Part shown: piece after piece, positions 17,452-26,575 of the stretch
Numbering within the stretch: position 1 is the stretch's first letter
Layout of the letters: every line of letters starts with the position of its first letter
Origin: Solobacterium moorei
Lineage (GTDB): Bacteria; Bacillota_I; Bacilli_A; Erysipelotrichales; Erysipelotrichaceae
Assembly (NCBI RefSeq): GCF_036323475.1
Contig: NZ_AP028934.1
Coordinates: 2,542,001 to 2,606,000, forward strand
DNA: 64,000 nt
Direction: 5' to 3'
Notes under the pieces: model-generated
Database searches by the model: none
What the model was told of the DNA's origin: nothing
The model's input: the letters and a program-made list of their open reading frames with translations, nothing else
Made by a program: the position numbers and the translations under genes

Positions 17452-18624
17452 CTATTTCAATTTTTCAGGATTGAATCTTTCACCTGTGGAAAGTATCTTG
17501 TATATAACGCGTAAGAGTTTACGTATACAGTGACCTTGTGCACAGCGGTAACTCTTACCCTGTGAAATCTTCTTTTGATAGAATGCTTGGAATATAGGGT
17601 TGAAGCGTATGACAACATCAATGATTTGATATAGTGTCTTGCGCAAGTATTTTGACCCTTTCTTTTCTAACCGCGTATGTGTCATACTATAGGTGCCGGA
17701 TTCATAAACGCATGGGTTTACACCGGCGAACTTGATGAGTTTCTTTTCGCTAGAGAAATAAGTAATGTCACCAAGTTCGGAGATGATCGACATAGCTGAA
17801 AAGTGGGAAATTCCAGATATGTCCAAGATAGGAGAGTTTAGTTGATGACTGAATTCTTCTATTTTTTTATCGATTTCACCTAATATTGAAGTTAATCTTC
17901 TGATAAGAGAAATCAAAAATGGAATATCCATTTCAATCGCAAGGTTGTGTTGACCGATAGATTCCTTAGCAGCTTTCTTAAGTTGTTCTGCAGAGATTGA
18001 TACGGAACGACCTACGCCAACATTTTTCAATGTATTCCGTAACAGGCGGATATCGGTATTGGCGATTGTATGAGCACTATGGTAGGTATCTAGTATCTCG
18101 AGATAGGTTTTTGAATATTTGGTGTTGAGAAGAGAATTGAATTCTGGAAAGACAATATCAATTGATTTCTGTAACTGATACTTATAGCGGTTGATTTCTT
18201 CCGTATGTGTATGGTGCATACGTGTCAGTTGACGTACCGTAGCGTAATCAATAGATTGTGCATGTTGGTCTCTGTAGAAATTAGGATTCATCATCGTGTT
18301 GGCAATGACGAAACAATCGATTCTATCGTTTTTGACTTTGTTGGAAGCCTTACGGATATGAGATGTAACGATGGGGTTTAACATAACGACCTTATACTGT
18401 TTTTCCAATAAGAAGTTGCGAAGATTGTCTCCGTAATGTCCCGTATCTTCCATACCAACGAGGTGTTTCTTTTTAAAGAATGGTTTGATATTTTTCAATA
18501 AGGATTGGAAGCCGATGATATCATTAGTGAAATCAAAGGATTCTACAAGGACGGTGCCATACGTGTCTATGACACAAGCGGTGTGTTTGAATTTAGCTAC
18601 ATCAATACCGATAAAGTAACGCAT
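17452..18624 (-). CDS. IS110-family recombinase (transposase)
   Basis: A 390-residue protein with the two-part IS110 layout. The N-terminal DEDD (RuvC-like) domain has FIGIDVAK (first Asp), GMEDTGHYG (Glu) and VKNDRIDCFVIAN (last Asp pair). The C-terminal transposase-20 domain has LDISGISHFSAMSII and KFAGVNPCVYESGTYS, which includes the Ser expected as nucleophile. A coiled coil joins them. The frame is intact. IS110 enzymes are guided by a structured bridge RNA coded in the element's non-coding end, probably the 230 bases upstream of this gene. Confidence 0.93.
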   Translation of the reverse strand: MRYFIGIDVAKFKHTACVIDTYGTVLVESFDFTNDIIGFQSLLKNIKPFFKKKHLVGMEDTGHYGDNLRNFLLEKQYKVVMLNPIVTSHIRKASNKVKNDRIDCFVIANTMMNPNFYRDQHAQSIDYATVRQLTRMHHTHTEEINRYKYQLQKSIDIVFPEFNSLLNTKYSKTYLEILDTYHSAHTIANTDIRLLRNTLKNVGVGRSVSISAEQLKKAAKESIGQHNLAIEMDIPFLISLIRRLTSILGEIDKKIEEFSHQLNSPILDISGISHFSAMSIISELGDITYFSSEKKLIKFAGVNPCVYESGTYSMTHTRLEKKGSKYLRKTLYQIIDVVIRFNPIFQAFYQKKISQGKSYRCAQGHCIRKLLRVIYKILSTGERFNPEKLK

Positions 18625-18860
18625 AAAAATATATCCTTTCTGTAAAATATGAATATGTATTCCACTTACAAAGTATCCGCATAGATCCTGGTAAAAGATA
18701 AGAGTTCAAAGACCCATACAACTGATCTCGATTCTGAATATTAAGAAGTGGCAAGATTCTAAAAAATGAAGTCAAAGCTTCAAGGAGGTTGTCAAAGTAC
18801 ACATTCACGATTTCAATTCTATCAAAAACAGTCCTGACGGATACGAGGTCAGGTAGAAAG
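18625..18860 (-). ncRNA. Candidate IS110 bridge-RNA region
   Basis: The non-coding 236 bases upstream of the IS110 gene contain stems CCTGAC/GTCAGG (18832-18854), GAAG/CTTC around a TCAAAG loop (about 18768-18786) and others, in the place where IS110-group elements encode their bridge RNA. Presence of an RNA here is inferred from family architecture; loop guide segments were not matched to the flanks. Confidence 0.45.
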
Positions 18861-18908
18861 AAAACGTATATTCAATTTAGTCAGCTATATGAGTCAAATT
18901 GAATATAC
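18856..18908 (-). terminator. Terminator of the lipoprotein gene
   Basis: A perfect 13-bp inverted repeat (GTATATTCAATTT 18866-18878 and its complement 18896-18908) followed on the minus strand by GTTTTCTTTC. The stop codon of the downstream open half of the lipoprotein frame lies in the loop, showing that 18881 is the gene's natural end. Confidence 0.8.
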
Positions 18909-19477
18909 CAGGAGGTATTTTTTAGTGTTTCGACCTTATAACAGATTGAATAGAAATAGTAAGTTATCACTCGATCACTAGCCGGTACATATTGTACTCT
19001 TTCTAAATCGAGAGAAATTTGTAGTTTGGTATTAAAACCAATTACCTTTTGCAATATTGACTGCATTTGAACATTATCATTTTCGATATTTGTTGTATAG
19101 TCCGTACCAAATATCGTAATTATCTCACCCGTCTTTACTCTAAAATATGTAGTAATTTGAATTGGAGATAGTATTACTTCGCTAAGAGAGATTTGTTAAT
19201 CATCAATTAAATAATTTACATAACGTTTGAATGATAACTCACCCGGATTAATCGGATTGCATTCCATATCATAAAACTGTGATGTATCAGAAGATACTAA
19301 ATCATTCTGATTAATTTCATGTAGTTCTGATAATTTGTATGCATACCCAGATTCTTCTTCAACTTGTGTTACTTCATTACTCGAAGTTACTTCTTGGCTT
19401 ACTTGTCTTCGAGTAGAACAACCTGCTAGCGAACATGAAAATGATGCAATTAGTATTATCGGAATCGCCTTTTTCAT
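18881..19477 (-). pseudogene. Lipoprotein gene interrupted by an in-frame stop
   Basis: From ATG 19477 (GGAGGTG upstream) a signal peptide leads to lipobox SLAGC, a linker and YKLSELHEINQNDLVSSDTS, ending in NYLIDD at a TAA (19196-19198). The same frame then stays open for another 104 codons (SPIQITTYFRVKTGEIITIF, later ASDRVITYYFYS) to a stop inside a terminator. So one surface lipoprotein of about 198 residues is split by a single nonsense codon. The short product (93 residues) may still be made. Family not recognised. Confidence 0.65.
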
Positions 19478-19561
19478 AGTCACCTCCAAATGATTCTTCA
19501 TTTACTGACAAATCCGTAAAGTCCTATGATTTTATCTGTAATTACATTATAGCATTCCCCC

Positions 19562-19592
19562 CATAATAAAACCCTGGGACATATGCCCAGGG
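19562..19592 (-). terminator. Terminator of the redox operon
   Basis: CCCTGGG (19572-19578) pairs with CCCAGGG (19586-19592) and is followed on the minus strand by TTTTATTAT, just after the TlpA-like gene. Confidence 0.85.
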
Positions 19593-19617
19593 AAAGATGG
19601 GGAAACCACAATAATTT

Positions 19618-20532
19618 TTATTTTTCTTTGCTAGCTTTAGCACTTGCTTCTGCGAGATCTTTTTCGATTTCAGCAATCTTGGCGATATCTTCTTCAAGTG
19701 TTTTTAATTCTTCAGCGGAGAATTGAGACTTATTTGCTTCAACCTGTGCCTTTAATACTTGATCATATGGCATATTTTGAGTCTGTTCAATCTGGTCTTT
19801 GTTCATTGTTGCAAACACCTTATTCCATAGATCTTGGTGTGCAGCAAATACTTCATTTTCTTTTGCTGTAAGAGCTGCTAATTCATCATTGCTACCAGTT
19901 GCTTGTCCTTCTTTTACTTGTCCCTGTGTAACAGTTGATGAAACACTATTTCCAGCCTTCACTTGTTCAATCATCTTGATAATTTCTTCTTGCTTCTTTT
20001 CATCTTCAAGATTACCTACGATTGGATCGCCGATAATATTTCCCTTCTTATCAACCATTACTGTTGTTGGGAAACTAAAGATCTTAGCTAAGTAAGCCTT
20101 TGCTTCATCTCCACTGTTGATAACAATATTTCTATATGTAGCACCTTGCTTAGCAAGAATATCTTTTGCATCCTTAAGTGTTGCTTCGTCTGATGCTTCA
20201 ACGTTTGCACCGATGAGTTCAGCACCATGCTCCTTTAACTTCTTGTTAAACTTTTCAAGTGCTGGCATTTCGTTTACGCATGCTGCACATCCATTGAACC
20301 AGAAGTTGACAAGTGTTACATCATTCTTACTGAATAAAGACTCATCTACATCCTTACCATCAAAGTCTTTACCTTTAAACTTAGGGAATGCTTCTGATTT
20401 TGCTGTTTCTGTTGTAGTTGTAGTGTTTGATGTTTGTTTTTCTTCTTTCTTGTTGTTGCATGCTGCAAGTGTAACTGCCATAACTGCAGATACAGTAAGT
20501 AGGGTAAATCTCTTTAATACGTTCATTTTCAT
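19618..20532 (-). CDS. TlpA-like thioredoxin-fold lipoprotein with C-terminal extension
   Basis: A 304-residue exported lipoprotein: signal peptide, lipobox LAAC with Cys25, a Lys/Thr-rich linker, then a redoxin/TlpA domain (about 48-190) with NFWFNGCAACVNEMP, whose Cys82-x-x-Cys85 is the redox pair, and the cis-Pro region FSFPTTVMVD. The final about 110 residues are a charged, helical extension not needed by TlpA folds. It likely reduces disulfides or peroxides outside the membrane. The polyferredoxin and CXXC peptide upstream are its likely electron source. Confidence 0.85.
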   Translation of the reverse strand: MKMNVLKRFTLLTVSAVMAVTLAACNNKKEEKQTSNTTTTTETAKSEAFPKFKGKDFDGKDVDESLFSKNDVTLVNFWFNGCAACVNEMPALEKFNKKLKEHGAELIGANVEASDEATLKDAKDILAKQGATYRNIVINSGDEAKAYLAKIFSFPTTVMVDKKGNIIGDPIVGNLEDEKKQEEIIKMIEQVKAGNSVSSTVTQGQVKEGQATGSNDELAALTAKENEVFAAHQDLWNKVFATMNKDQIEQTQNMPYDQVLKAQVEANKSQFSAEELKTLEEDIAKIAEIEKDLAEASAKASKEK

Positions 20533-20547
20533 TTTCCTCTTTTCATT

Positions 20548-21474
20548 TTATACATTTTGTAATTTCTTGTTTGTTACTTTTGAATTCTTAGCTTCGCTCT
20601 TTTTCTTTACGCCAATATAAGTGCTAATTGCTTGCGTTGGACATGCTGTAATACACTCTCCACATCGGATACATTCCAAATCACCGGTATTCTTTGTGAT
20701 ATCAACATTCATCTTACAAATTCTTGCGCATTTACCACAGGATACACACTTGTTCTTATCAACATGATAGTTGAAGATTGCGATCTTATTAAATAACGCA
20801 TAGAATGCACCTAGCGGGCAGATCCATTTACAGAATGGGCGATATATAAATATTGACAATGTTGTAATTGTAACAAGAATTGTAAACTTCCAATTGAATA
20901 ATGTGCCTAGTGTTGCACGAATGTTTTTATCTACGATAGAGAGTGGAATTCCACCTTCTAAGATACCTTGTGGACAAATATATTTACAGAAGTAAGGTAA
21001 TGCAATACCTGCTTTATTTGTCATGATAATTGGTAACGTAATTACCGCAACAGCTAGGATAATAAACTTCAAATATGTTAAGAATCTTAATTTCTTTGTA
21101 CTGAATTTCTTTGTCGGGATCTTGTGTAGTAAGTCTTGATACCAGCCAAACGGACACATAAAGCCACAAATCAATCTTCCGACCATTACACCAAAGAAGA
21201 TTAGAATTCCGCTGATGTAATATGAGAAGTTATATTTTGATGAACCCACAACTGCTTGGAAGGAACCCACTGGGCAAGCTCCTGTAGCGGCTGGGCATGA
21301 ATAACAATTCAATCCCGGTACACATACCTGCTTAATTTTCCCATTGTAGAGAACACCTTTTAGAAAATTAGGTATATGCATGTTTGTCAAGAATGTGGCA
21401 AACATTTGAATTGTATTACGTCTCTTCAGGAATTTTAGAAAAGATTTTGATTTAGGTGATGTCATACTATCCAA
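20548..21474 (-). CDS. Membrane polyferredoxin (NapH/CcoG-like 4Fe-4S protein)
   Basis: A 308-residue protein with about five membrane helices and many cysteine motifs: CYSCPAATGACPVG near residue 57, the paired signatures CGFMCPFGWYQD and CKWICPLGAF typical of the NapH/CcoG/YccM group, CKYICPQG, and at the C-terminus two ferredoxin motifs CVSCGKCARICKMNVD and CIRCGECITACPTQ. It is expected to carry electrons from cytoplasmic donors across or to the membrane. It starts five bases after the stop of the CXXC peptide gene and precedes the TlpA-like lipoprotein, forming one operon. Confidence 0.88.
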   Translation of the reverse strand: MDSMTSPKSKSFLKFLKRRNTIQMFATFLTNMHIPNFLKGVLYNGKIKQVCVPGLNCYSCPAATGACPVGSFQAVVGSSKYNFSYYISGILIFFGVMVGRLICGFMCPFGWYQDLLHKIPTKKFSTKKLRFLTYLKFIILAVAVITLPIIMTNKAGIALPYFCKYICPQGILEGGIPLSIVDKNIRATLGTLFNWKFTILVTITTLSIFIYRPFCKWICPLGAFYALFNKIAIFNYHVDKNKCVSCGKCARICKMNVDITKNTGDLECIRCGECITACPTQAISTYIGVKKKSEAKNSKVTNKKLQNV

Positions 21475-21631
21475 TTCCTACACACTCTAAGCAAAGACGA
21501 ATTGCTTTACCGAATACACTCTCAACTTCTCCTCGAGAAGCACCAACGCAGATAAATACAACTGCTAATACAACCAGGAATGCTTGTGCGGCTATTCTAA
21601 ATTGCGTTGGATATTTGCCAATAAGACTCAT
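21467..21631 (-). CDS. Small membrane CXXC-motif protein, CD1871A family
   Basis: A 54-residue protein with one membrane helix (AAQAFLVVLAVVFICVGASR) and the C-terminal tail KAIRLCLECVGIG, whose CLEC is the redox motif of the CD1871A family, usually coded beside 4Fe-4S membrane proteins and TlpA-like lipoproteins. ATG 21631 follows AAAGGAGG; an in-frame start at 21655 lies before this site and is rejected. First gene of the redox operon. Confidence 0.8.
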   Translation of the reverse strand: MSLIGKYPTQFRIAAQAFLVVLAVVFICVGASRGEVESVFGKAIRLCLECVGIG

Positions 21632-21784
21632 CGAATCGTCCTCCTTTACACTCAATTTCTATCTGACGTGAAAAATATAACAAAGCTGATATAAAATTTG
21701 TGTTAAGAAATTTAACAACTTATTTTTTCTAATTTAATTCACATTCATGCGTGCATAAATACAAATATATGGTTCGCGAGTCAC

Positions 21785-21815
21785 TTGAAATGTTTCAACA
21801 TGAATATGCTATACT
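21785..21815 (+). promoter_or_regulatory. Promoter and palindrome before the two-component system
   Basis: An extended -10 (TGC then TATACT, 21810-21815) lies 19 bases after TTGAAA (21785-21790), which is also half of a perfect palindrome TTGAAA-TG-TTTCAA (21785-21798). The palindrome is a candidate operator, perhaps autoregulatory; it lies in the divergent gap with the redox operon. Confidence 0.5.
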
Positions 21816-21876
21816 GAGTGCAGATATGCTCAATTTCTGACAGTTTAATAGCATTTCGAAAGGAACATTATTGCAT

Positions 21877-22557
21877 ATGAGATTATTAGTGGTAGAAGAC
21901 GAAATCACTCTTTGCGAAACAATCGCAAAGGGCCTACGTCTTGATGGATATGAAGTAGATATATGTTACGATGGTGGCACCGCTTGGAATATGGCCATGG
22001 ATGAAAGCTATGATTTAATCATCCTAGATTTAAACTTACCTGTTATGGATGGTATGGAAGTACTACGTAACATTCGCAAAGAAAACTCAGAAACAGCGGT
22101 ACTAATTTTATCTGCACGTGGACATTTGCAGGATAAAATTGATGGTCTCGATAGCGGTGCGAATGACTACCTATGCAAGCCATTCCACTTTGAAGAATTA
22201 GAAGCGCGCGTTCGTAGTTTAACAAGACGTCGTACCGTACAAAATAATGTCATTCTTTCTTGTGGAGAACTTTCTTTAGATACCAAGAGTCGCACTGCCA
22301 TGGCTAGAGGTGAAAAACTCCCATTAACACGTAAAGAGTTGGGTCTATTGGAATACTTGTTATTACATCAAGAACGTCCAGTTCCACAAGAAGAACTCAT
22401 CCAACACGTGTGGGATAGTAGTGTCGATAGCTTTAGTAACTCAATCCGTGTACATATTTCTGCTTTACGTAAGAAGTTACGTGCAGCACTTGGTTATGAT
22501 CCAATCGCAAATCGCATTGGACAAGGTTATGTGATTGGAGGACAACAGGATGAGTAA
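21877..22557 (+). CDS. OmpR-family response regulator
   Basis: A 226-residue two-domain regulator. The receiver (1-115) has the acidic pocket VVEDE, phospho-acceptor Asp51 in IILDLNLPVMDG and Lys101 in LCKPFHF. The winged-helix domain ends in SIRVHISALRKKL and GYVIGG, binding DNA. An in-frame TTG at 21871 lies nearer the AAAGGA site (21859-21864) and might be used, adding two residues. It overlaps the kinase gene by eight bases. Confidence 0.95.
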   Translation: MRLLVVEDEITLCETIAKGLRLDGYEVDICYDGGTAWNMAMDESYDLIILDLNLPVMDGMEVLRNIRKENSETAVLILSARGHLQDKIDGLDSGANDYLCKPFHFEELEARVRSLTRRRTVQNNVILSCGELSLDTKSRTAMARGEKLPLTRKELGLLEYLLLHQERPVPQEELIQHVWDSSVDSFSNSIRVHISALRKKLRAALGYDPIANRIGQGYVIGGQQDE

Positions 22558-23692
22558 ACGTCATTCTCTACAATGGAAACTAACTGTCATTACCGCAATC
22601 ATCGTTATCTTATCCTGTCTTGCGATTAGCTATGCAATTAGTAAATCTGCGATTGCCTCTATGAGTAAAATCGAAGATTCTGCCGTTGCGATTTTACCAG
22701 CTAACCCTGCAACAGATAATACAGGAGAAGTTGTTCAATTACAGATTTCTACTAAAGATGTCATCTCTGATATGGCAAAAGGAATTCAAGCGGACTTCTG
22801 GAAAAGCAGTTTACTCATTACAATTATTATCACCGTCGCAAGTAGCTCTATGATGTACTTCTTCATTGGCTATGCATTAAAACCACTACAAAATCTCGGT
22901 GAACAGATTGAAGATATCCAAGCGAAAAACTTAAAACACCTTGTTGTAAGTGATCAAAGTTCTATTGAAATCGAACAACTAACAAATGCATTCAACGAGA
23001 TGTTAGAACGTCTCAGTAATACCTTCGCAGCACAACGACAATTCTCCGCAAATGCTGCACATGAATTACGTACACCTCTTGCGGTAATGCGCACAAAACT
23101 AGAAGTATTTGAGAAAAACAATAACCCTAGTGCTGCGGAATATCAAGAAACCGTCCATATGATTCGTATGCAGACATCACGTCTATCTCATGTCATTGAA
23201 ATTCTTCTTGAGATGACAGATCTACAATCTGCCCAAAAACAAGACCATATCTCATTAGCAGATATGACAGAAGAAGTGATTTGTGATTTAACAGCAGTCG
23301 CTGATAAAAAAGAAATTACCATCATCCAAACCCCAGGAACTGCTGAAATCATCGGTAATGATACCCTCATCTATCGTGCTATCTATAACCTTGTAGAAAA
23401 CGCCATCAAGTATAACCATACAGGCGGCAACGTAACTGTATCCATCAAGGAAGATAGTGAATTTGCCAGTGTTATCGTCAGTGATAATGGACCGGGTATC
23501 CAACAAGAAGATTGGCAACACATCTTTGAACCATTCTTTAGAATTGATAAATCACGTAGCCGTGATATGGGTGGTGCAGGGCTTGGACTCGCTCTTGTAA
23601 AAGAAATTGCCCACCAACATGGTGGCGATGTATATGTCGTACAAAGCTCAAAAAACGGAACAGAAATCGCACTCAAACTACGTCGAAAGTAA
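22550..23692 (+). CDS. Sensor histidine kinase
   Basis: A 380-residue membrane kinase: helix 1 (about 8-30), a short extracytoplasmic loop of about 55 residues, helix 2 (about 86-108), HAMP, then HisKA with His171 in AAHELRTPLAVM and an ATPase domain with NLVENAIKYN, VSDNGPGIQ and GGAGLGLALV. The small loop suggests sensing at the membrane or via a partner. ATG 22550 follows GGAGGA (22537-22542). It pairs with the regulator before it; the divergent redox operon is a possible target. Confidence 0.94.
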   Translation: MSKRHSLQWKLTVITAIIVILSCLAISYAISKSAIASMSKIEDSAVAILPANPATDNTGEVVQLQISTKDVISDMAKGIQADFWKSSLLITIIITVASSSMMYFFIGYALKPLQNLGEQIEDIQAKNLKHLVVSDQSSIEIEQLTNAFNEMLERLSNTFAAQRQFSANAAHELRTPLAVMRTKLEVFEKNNNPSAAEYQETVHMIRMQTSRLSHVIEILLEMTDLQSAQKQDHISLADMTEEVICDLTAVADKKEITIIQTPGTAEIIGNDTLIYRAIYNLVENAIKYNHTGGNVTVSIKEDSEFASVIVSDNGPGIQQEDWQHIFEPFFRIDKSRSRDMGGAGLGLALVKEIAHQHGGDVYVVQSSKNGTEIALKLRRK

Positions 23693-23698
23693 CAAATG

Positions 23699-23719
23699 GT
23701 CGCTTTATTGGCGACTTTT
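23699..23719 (+). terminator. Terminator after the histidine kinase
   Basis: GTCGC/GCGAC stem (23699-23703, 23711-23715) with a seven-base loop and TTTT. Confidence 0.7.
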
Positions 23720-23764
23720 CATTTATCTGTTCCAGTTGAGCATATATGCAGGGCAGTAGAAGAA

Positions 23765-23773
23765 TGGTATAAT
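23765..23773 (+). promoter_or_regulatory. Extended -10 promoter directly before tmk
   Basis: TGG then TATAAT at 23768-23773 (extended -10). The expected start of transcription, about 23780, is one base from the ATG at 23781, so the transcript would be leaderless or nearly so. Confidence 0.45.
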
Positions 23774-23780
23774 AAAGGCT

Positions 23781-24416
23781 ATGAAAACTGGATTATTTAT
23801 TACATTTGAAGGACCTGATGGAAGCGGTAAAACAACCGTAAGTACTGCTGTCACAAACATGCTAGAAGCAGATGGCTATCAGGTACGTTATACAAGAGAA
23901 CCAGGTGGTTCCAATATTGCCGAACAGATTCGTCACGTGATTTTAGACCCTAAGAACACTGAGATGGATGCTAGAACAGAAGCACTACTCTATGCCGCAA
24001 GCAGAAGACAACACCTTATAGATAAGGTTTTACCTGTGCTTGAACAAGGTGTACATGTCATCAGCGACCGCTTTGTGGATAGTTCCCTAGCATATCAAGG
24101 CTGTGGTCGTGAGATTGGTATGGATGAAGTTTATGAAATCAACCAATTTGCGATTGAAAACCATATGCCTGATAAGACAATCTTCCTACAGATTGATGCG
24201 GAAACAGGTTTAAAGCGCATTCATAGAGGAAGAGAAGTATTAGATAGACTTGACCAAGAAAGTGTCGAATTTCACCAGCGTGTTCATGAAGGCTATCAGA
24301 AGGTTATTGAGAAATATGCTGACCGTATGATTATCGTGGATGCGACTGCCGATGTCGATACCGTGATTCAAAAGTCCTATGAAATCGTGAAAGGATTATT
24401 AGATGCGCAAGGATGA
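23781..24416 (+). CDS. tmk: Thymidylate kinase
   Basis: A 211-residue dTMP kinase, making dTDP for DNA synthesis. It has the P-loop FEGPDGSGKTT at the N-terminus, the DR(F)xxSSxAYQG signature (SDRFVDSSLAYQGCG) and a basic lid (HRGREVLDRLD). It overlaps holB by 14 bases, the first step of the Firmicutes-type tmk-holB-ricT-rsmI operon; the darA and yabA homologues found in Bacillus are missing. Confidence 0.96.
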   Translation: MKTGLFITFEGPDGSGKTTVSTAVTNMLEADGYQVRYTREPGGSNIAEQIRHVILDPKNTEMDARTEALLYAASRRQHLIDKVLPVLEQGVHVISDRFVDSSLAYQGCGREIGMDEVYEINQFAIENHMPDKTIFLQIDAETGLKRIHRGREVLDRLDQESVEFHQRVHEGYQKVIEKYADRMIIVDATADVDTVIQKSYEIVKGLLDAQG

Positions 24417-25410
24417 GCTACAGCAACAACAACCTCTGTTTTATCATGCGTTAGAAAATGCATGCATGAATCATAGAGTTGCGAATGCTTATCTTTTATC
24501 CGGCCCCTATGGAACCCTTAAGCATGAAGCTGCTCTTTTATTCGCAAAGAGTATCTTTTGCGAGCAACACCACGGCATCGCTTGTGAAGAATGTAATACA
24601 TGTCGGCGCGTAGAAGAAGGCTTGTATGCGGACATGGTTCTACTAGATGGTTCCAAGAGTGCAATCTCCAAAGATGATGTAGATGCGATTCAAGAGAAAT
24701 TCTCAAAGACCGCACTCGAAGATGGAAATGGCTCTCGTGTATACATTCTAGAAAACGTGGAGAACGCAAGTATCTCTGCACAGAACAGTATGTTGAAGTT
24801 TTTGGAAGAACCAGCATCTGGTGTTGTCGCTATTCTTACAACTGATAACATCGATCGTATCTTACCAACCATTGTTTCACGCTGTACGTTAATTCCCTTC
24901 TCTCCATTATCAGAAGACTATCTACTTTCCAAAGCGAAAGAAGCCGGTGTACAAGACGTAGATGCTTACTTCATCTCTCATCTTGTAAAAGATATCAACC
25001 AAATGAAGGAATTTGCGGACAGTTCTATCTTTGAAACCTGCAAGATGATGTTCAAACAGTACTTTAATCTTGAAGGAAGTCGCGAAGAACTGTTGGTAGA
25101 TTATGATATCTCCTATCGTTCAAGCGAAAAAGACAGTGCAAAAGCAAAGAAAGAAAATATTTTATTACTTAATGGTTTCTTCGATTTCATGTCATTATTT
25201 GCTCACGATGTTGTATGCAAGCATATTGAAGGGCCACATTGGTACAAAGAACTACTACAACAAGAAATATACAAACAGAAAGAATATGGAGAATTGATCA
25301 TTATCTTACAAGAACAGAAAGATAAGATTAATCGATTTATTGATTTAAATCTATTAATGGATCAAACCTTCTATAGATTGGAGGAATTCAACCATGAACA
25401 TGGAATGTGA
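24403..25410 (+). CDS. holB: DNA polymerase III delta-prime subunit
   Basis: A 335-residue clamp-loader subunit. It has a degenerate P-loop (SGPYGTLKHEAA), a zinc module with CEQHHGIACEECNTC, then NSMLKFLEEPASG and the SRC motif (TIVSRCTLIPF). The lost Walker Lys fits the non-ATPase role of delta-prime. It begins inside tmk and overlaps ricT by 17 bases. Confidence 0.92.
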   Translation: MRKDELQQQQPLFYHALENACMNHRVANAYLLSGPYGTLKHEAALLFAKSIFCEQHHGIACEECNTCRRVEEGLYADMVLLDGSKSAISKDDVDAIQEKFSKTALEDGNGSRVYILENVENASISAQNSMLKFLEEPASGVVAILTTDNIDRILPTIVSRCTLIPFSPLSEDYLLSKAKEAGVQDVDAYFISHLVKDINQMKEFADSSIFETCKMMFKQYFNLEGSREELLVDYDISYRSSEKDSAKAKKENILLLNGFFDFMSLFAHDVVCKHIEGPHWYKELLQQEIYKQKEYGELIIILQEQKDKINRFIDLNLLMDQTFYRLEEFNHEHGM

Positions 25411-26575
25411 AAATGGTTTATGCGGTTGTCCTATGCACCAAGAGCAGGAACAACCGGCAGTGAAATATGCCTATTCCGTCGCTGTGCGATTTAAGAATGC
25501 AGCAAAACCGTATTCTTTTGGCTGCGATAATGCAGATATTAAAAAAGGAAGCTGGGTTGTTGTAGAAACAGCACAAGGAATTGAAATGGGTGAGGTAGAT
25601 GCGGATGCACTATCAATTGATAAATACAATCTGCATATGCCAACAAAACCGATTATTCGTATCGCTACAGAAAAAGATCAGAAGATGTACGCTGAAAATA
25701 CCATTGCGGAAAGTGAAGCGTATCGTATCTGTAACGAAGAAATTCTACATTTGAATTTAGATATGAATTTGATGAGTGCACAGTATACACTTGATCGCTC
25801 AAAGGTTCTATTTGTATATCTCGCTGATCAGCGTGTCGATTTCCGTGAGCTTTTAAAGGTGTTAGGAACACGTCTACACTGCCGTATTGAGTTACGTCAG
25901 ATAGGTGAACGTGATAAGGCAAAGATGGTCGGCGGTATCGGTATGTGCGGTATGGAAACATGTTGCAGCCGATACAAGAATCACTTTGATGTCATTTCTA
26001 TTAATATGGCTAAGACACAACAGCTTGCCCTTAACGTAGAGAAGCTCTCCGGTATGTGCGGTAAGTTAATGTGTTGCTTGAAATATGAAGAAAGCGACTA
26101 TAAGGAACTCACTGCAGGACTTCCTAAGATGGGATCGCAAGTTGAATATGATGGCATGGTATACCGCCTAACAAGCATGAATGTCATGAAACAGGAAGCC
26201 AAGCTAGAAAACCGTGAACAAGTACTCTTTATTTCCTTGGAAAATTTACGCGAGAAAGCAATCCCACGTAAAGGATTTATTCAACAGAACAACCAAAAGA
26301 GCGATAAACCTGTACATCGTACAATGGTTCATGAAGGTGTAGCTATACCAGTGAATAAAGATAAAGCAGTACACGTTTCAACAGACTTACCAACCGTTAA
26401 GGTAGAGTCATCTAAGCCACAAAATAACCGTTCAAATAATAAAAAAACAAACAGAAATCATTCCAACAAGCAGAATCAACCACGTCAAAACGCAGGAAAG
26501 AATACTGCTGAACATAAGAAGGTCACTGTACGTACATTTGGGCGCAAGAAAAAAGATGAGGGCGATAACGCATGA
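25394..26575 (+). CDS. ricT: PSP1-domain protein RicT (YaaT)
   Basis: A 393-residue RicT homologue. In Bacillus RicT works with RicA and RicF in a Y-complex that carries Fe-S clusters and promotes RNase Y-dependent mRNA maturation. The PSP1 domain shows VVVETAQGIEMGEV and the cysteine-rich IGMCGMETCCSR and LSGMCGKLMCCLKYE segments that bind the cluster. The last about 110 residues are a basic, Asn/Lys-rich tail with low complexity, longer than in Bacillus (about 275 residues). GGAGG (25380-25384) sets the start. ATGA overlap with rsmI. Confidence 0.9.
   Translation: MNMECENGLCGCPMHQEQEQPAVKYAYSVAVRFKNAAKPYSFGCDNADIKKGSWVVVETAQGIEMGEVDADALSIDKYNLHMPTKPIIRIATEKDQKMYAENTIAESEAYRICNEEILHLNLDMNLMSAQYTLDRSKVLFVYLADQRVDFRELLKVLGTRLHCRIELRQIGERDKAKMVGGIGMCGMETCCSRYKNHFDVISINMAKTQQLALNVEKLSGMCGKLMCCLKYEESDYKELTAGLPKMGSQVEYDGMVYRLTSMNVMKQEAKLENREQVLFISLENLREKAIPRKGFIQQNNQKSDKPVHRTMVHEGVAIPVNKDKAVHVSTDLPTVKVESSKPQNNRSNNKKTNRNHSNKQNQPRQNAGKNTAEHKKVTVRTFGRKKKDEGDNA

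Noticed and set aside
24518-24817. A 99-codon minus-strand frame in holB
   Set aside because: His/Leu/Arg-rich shadow of holB with no start signal.
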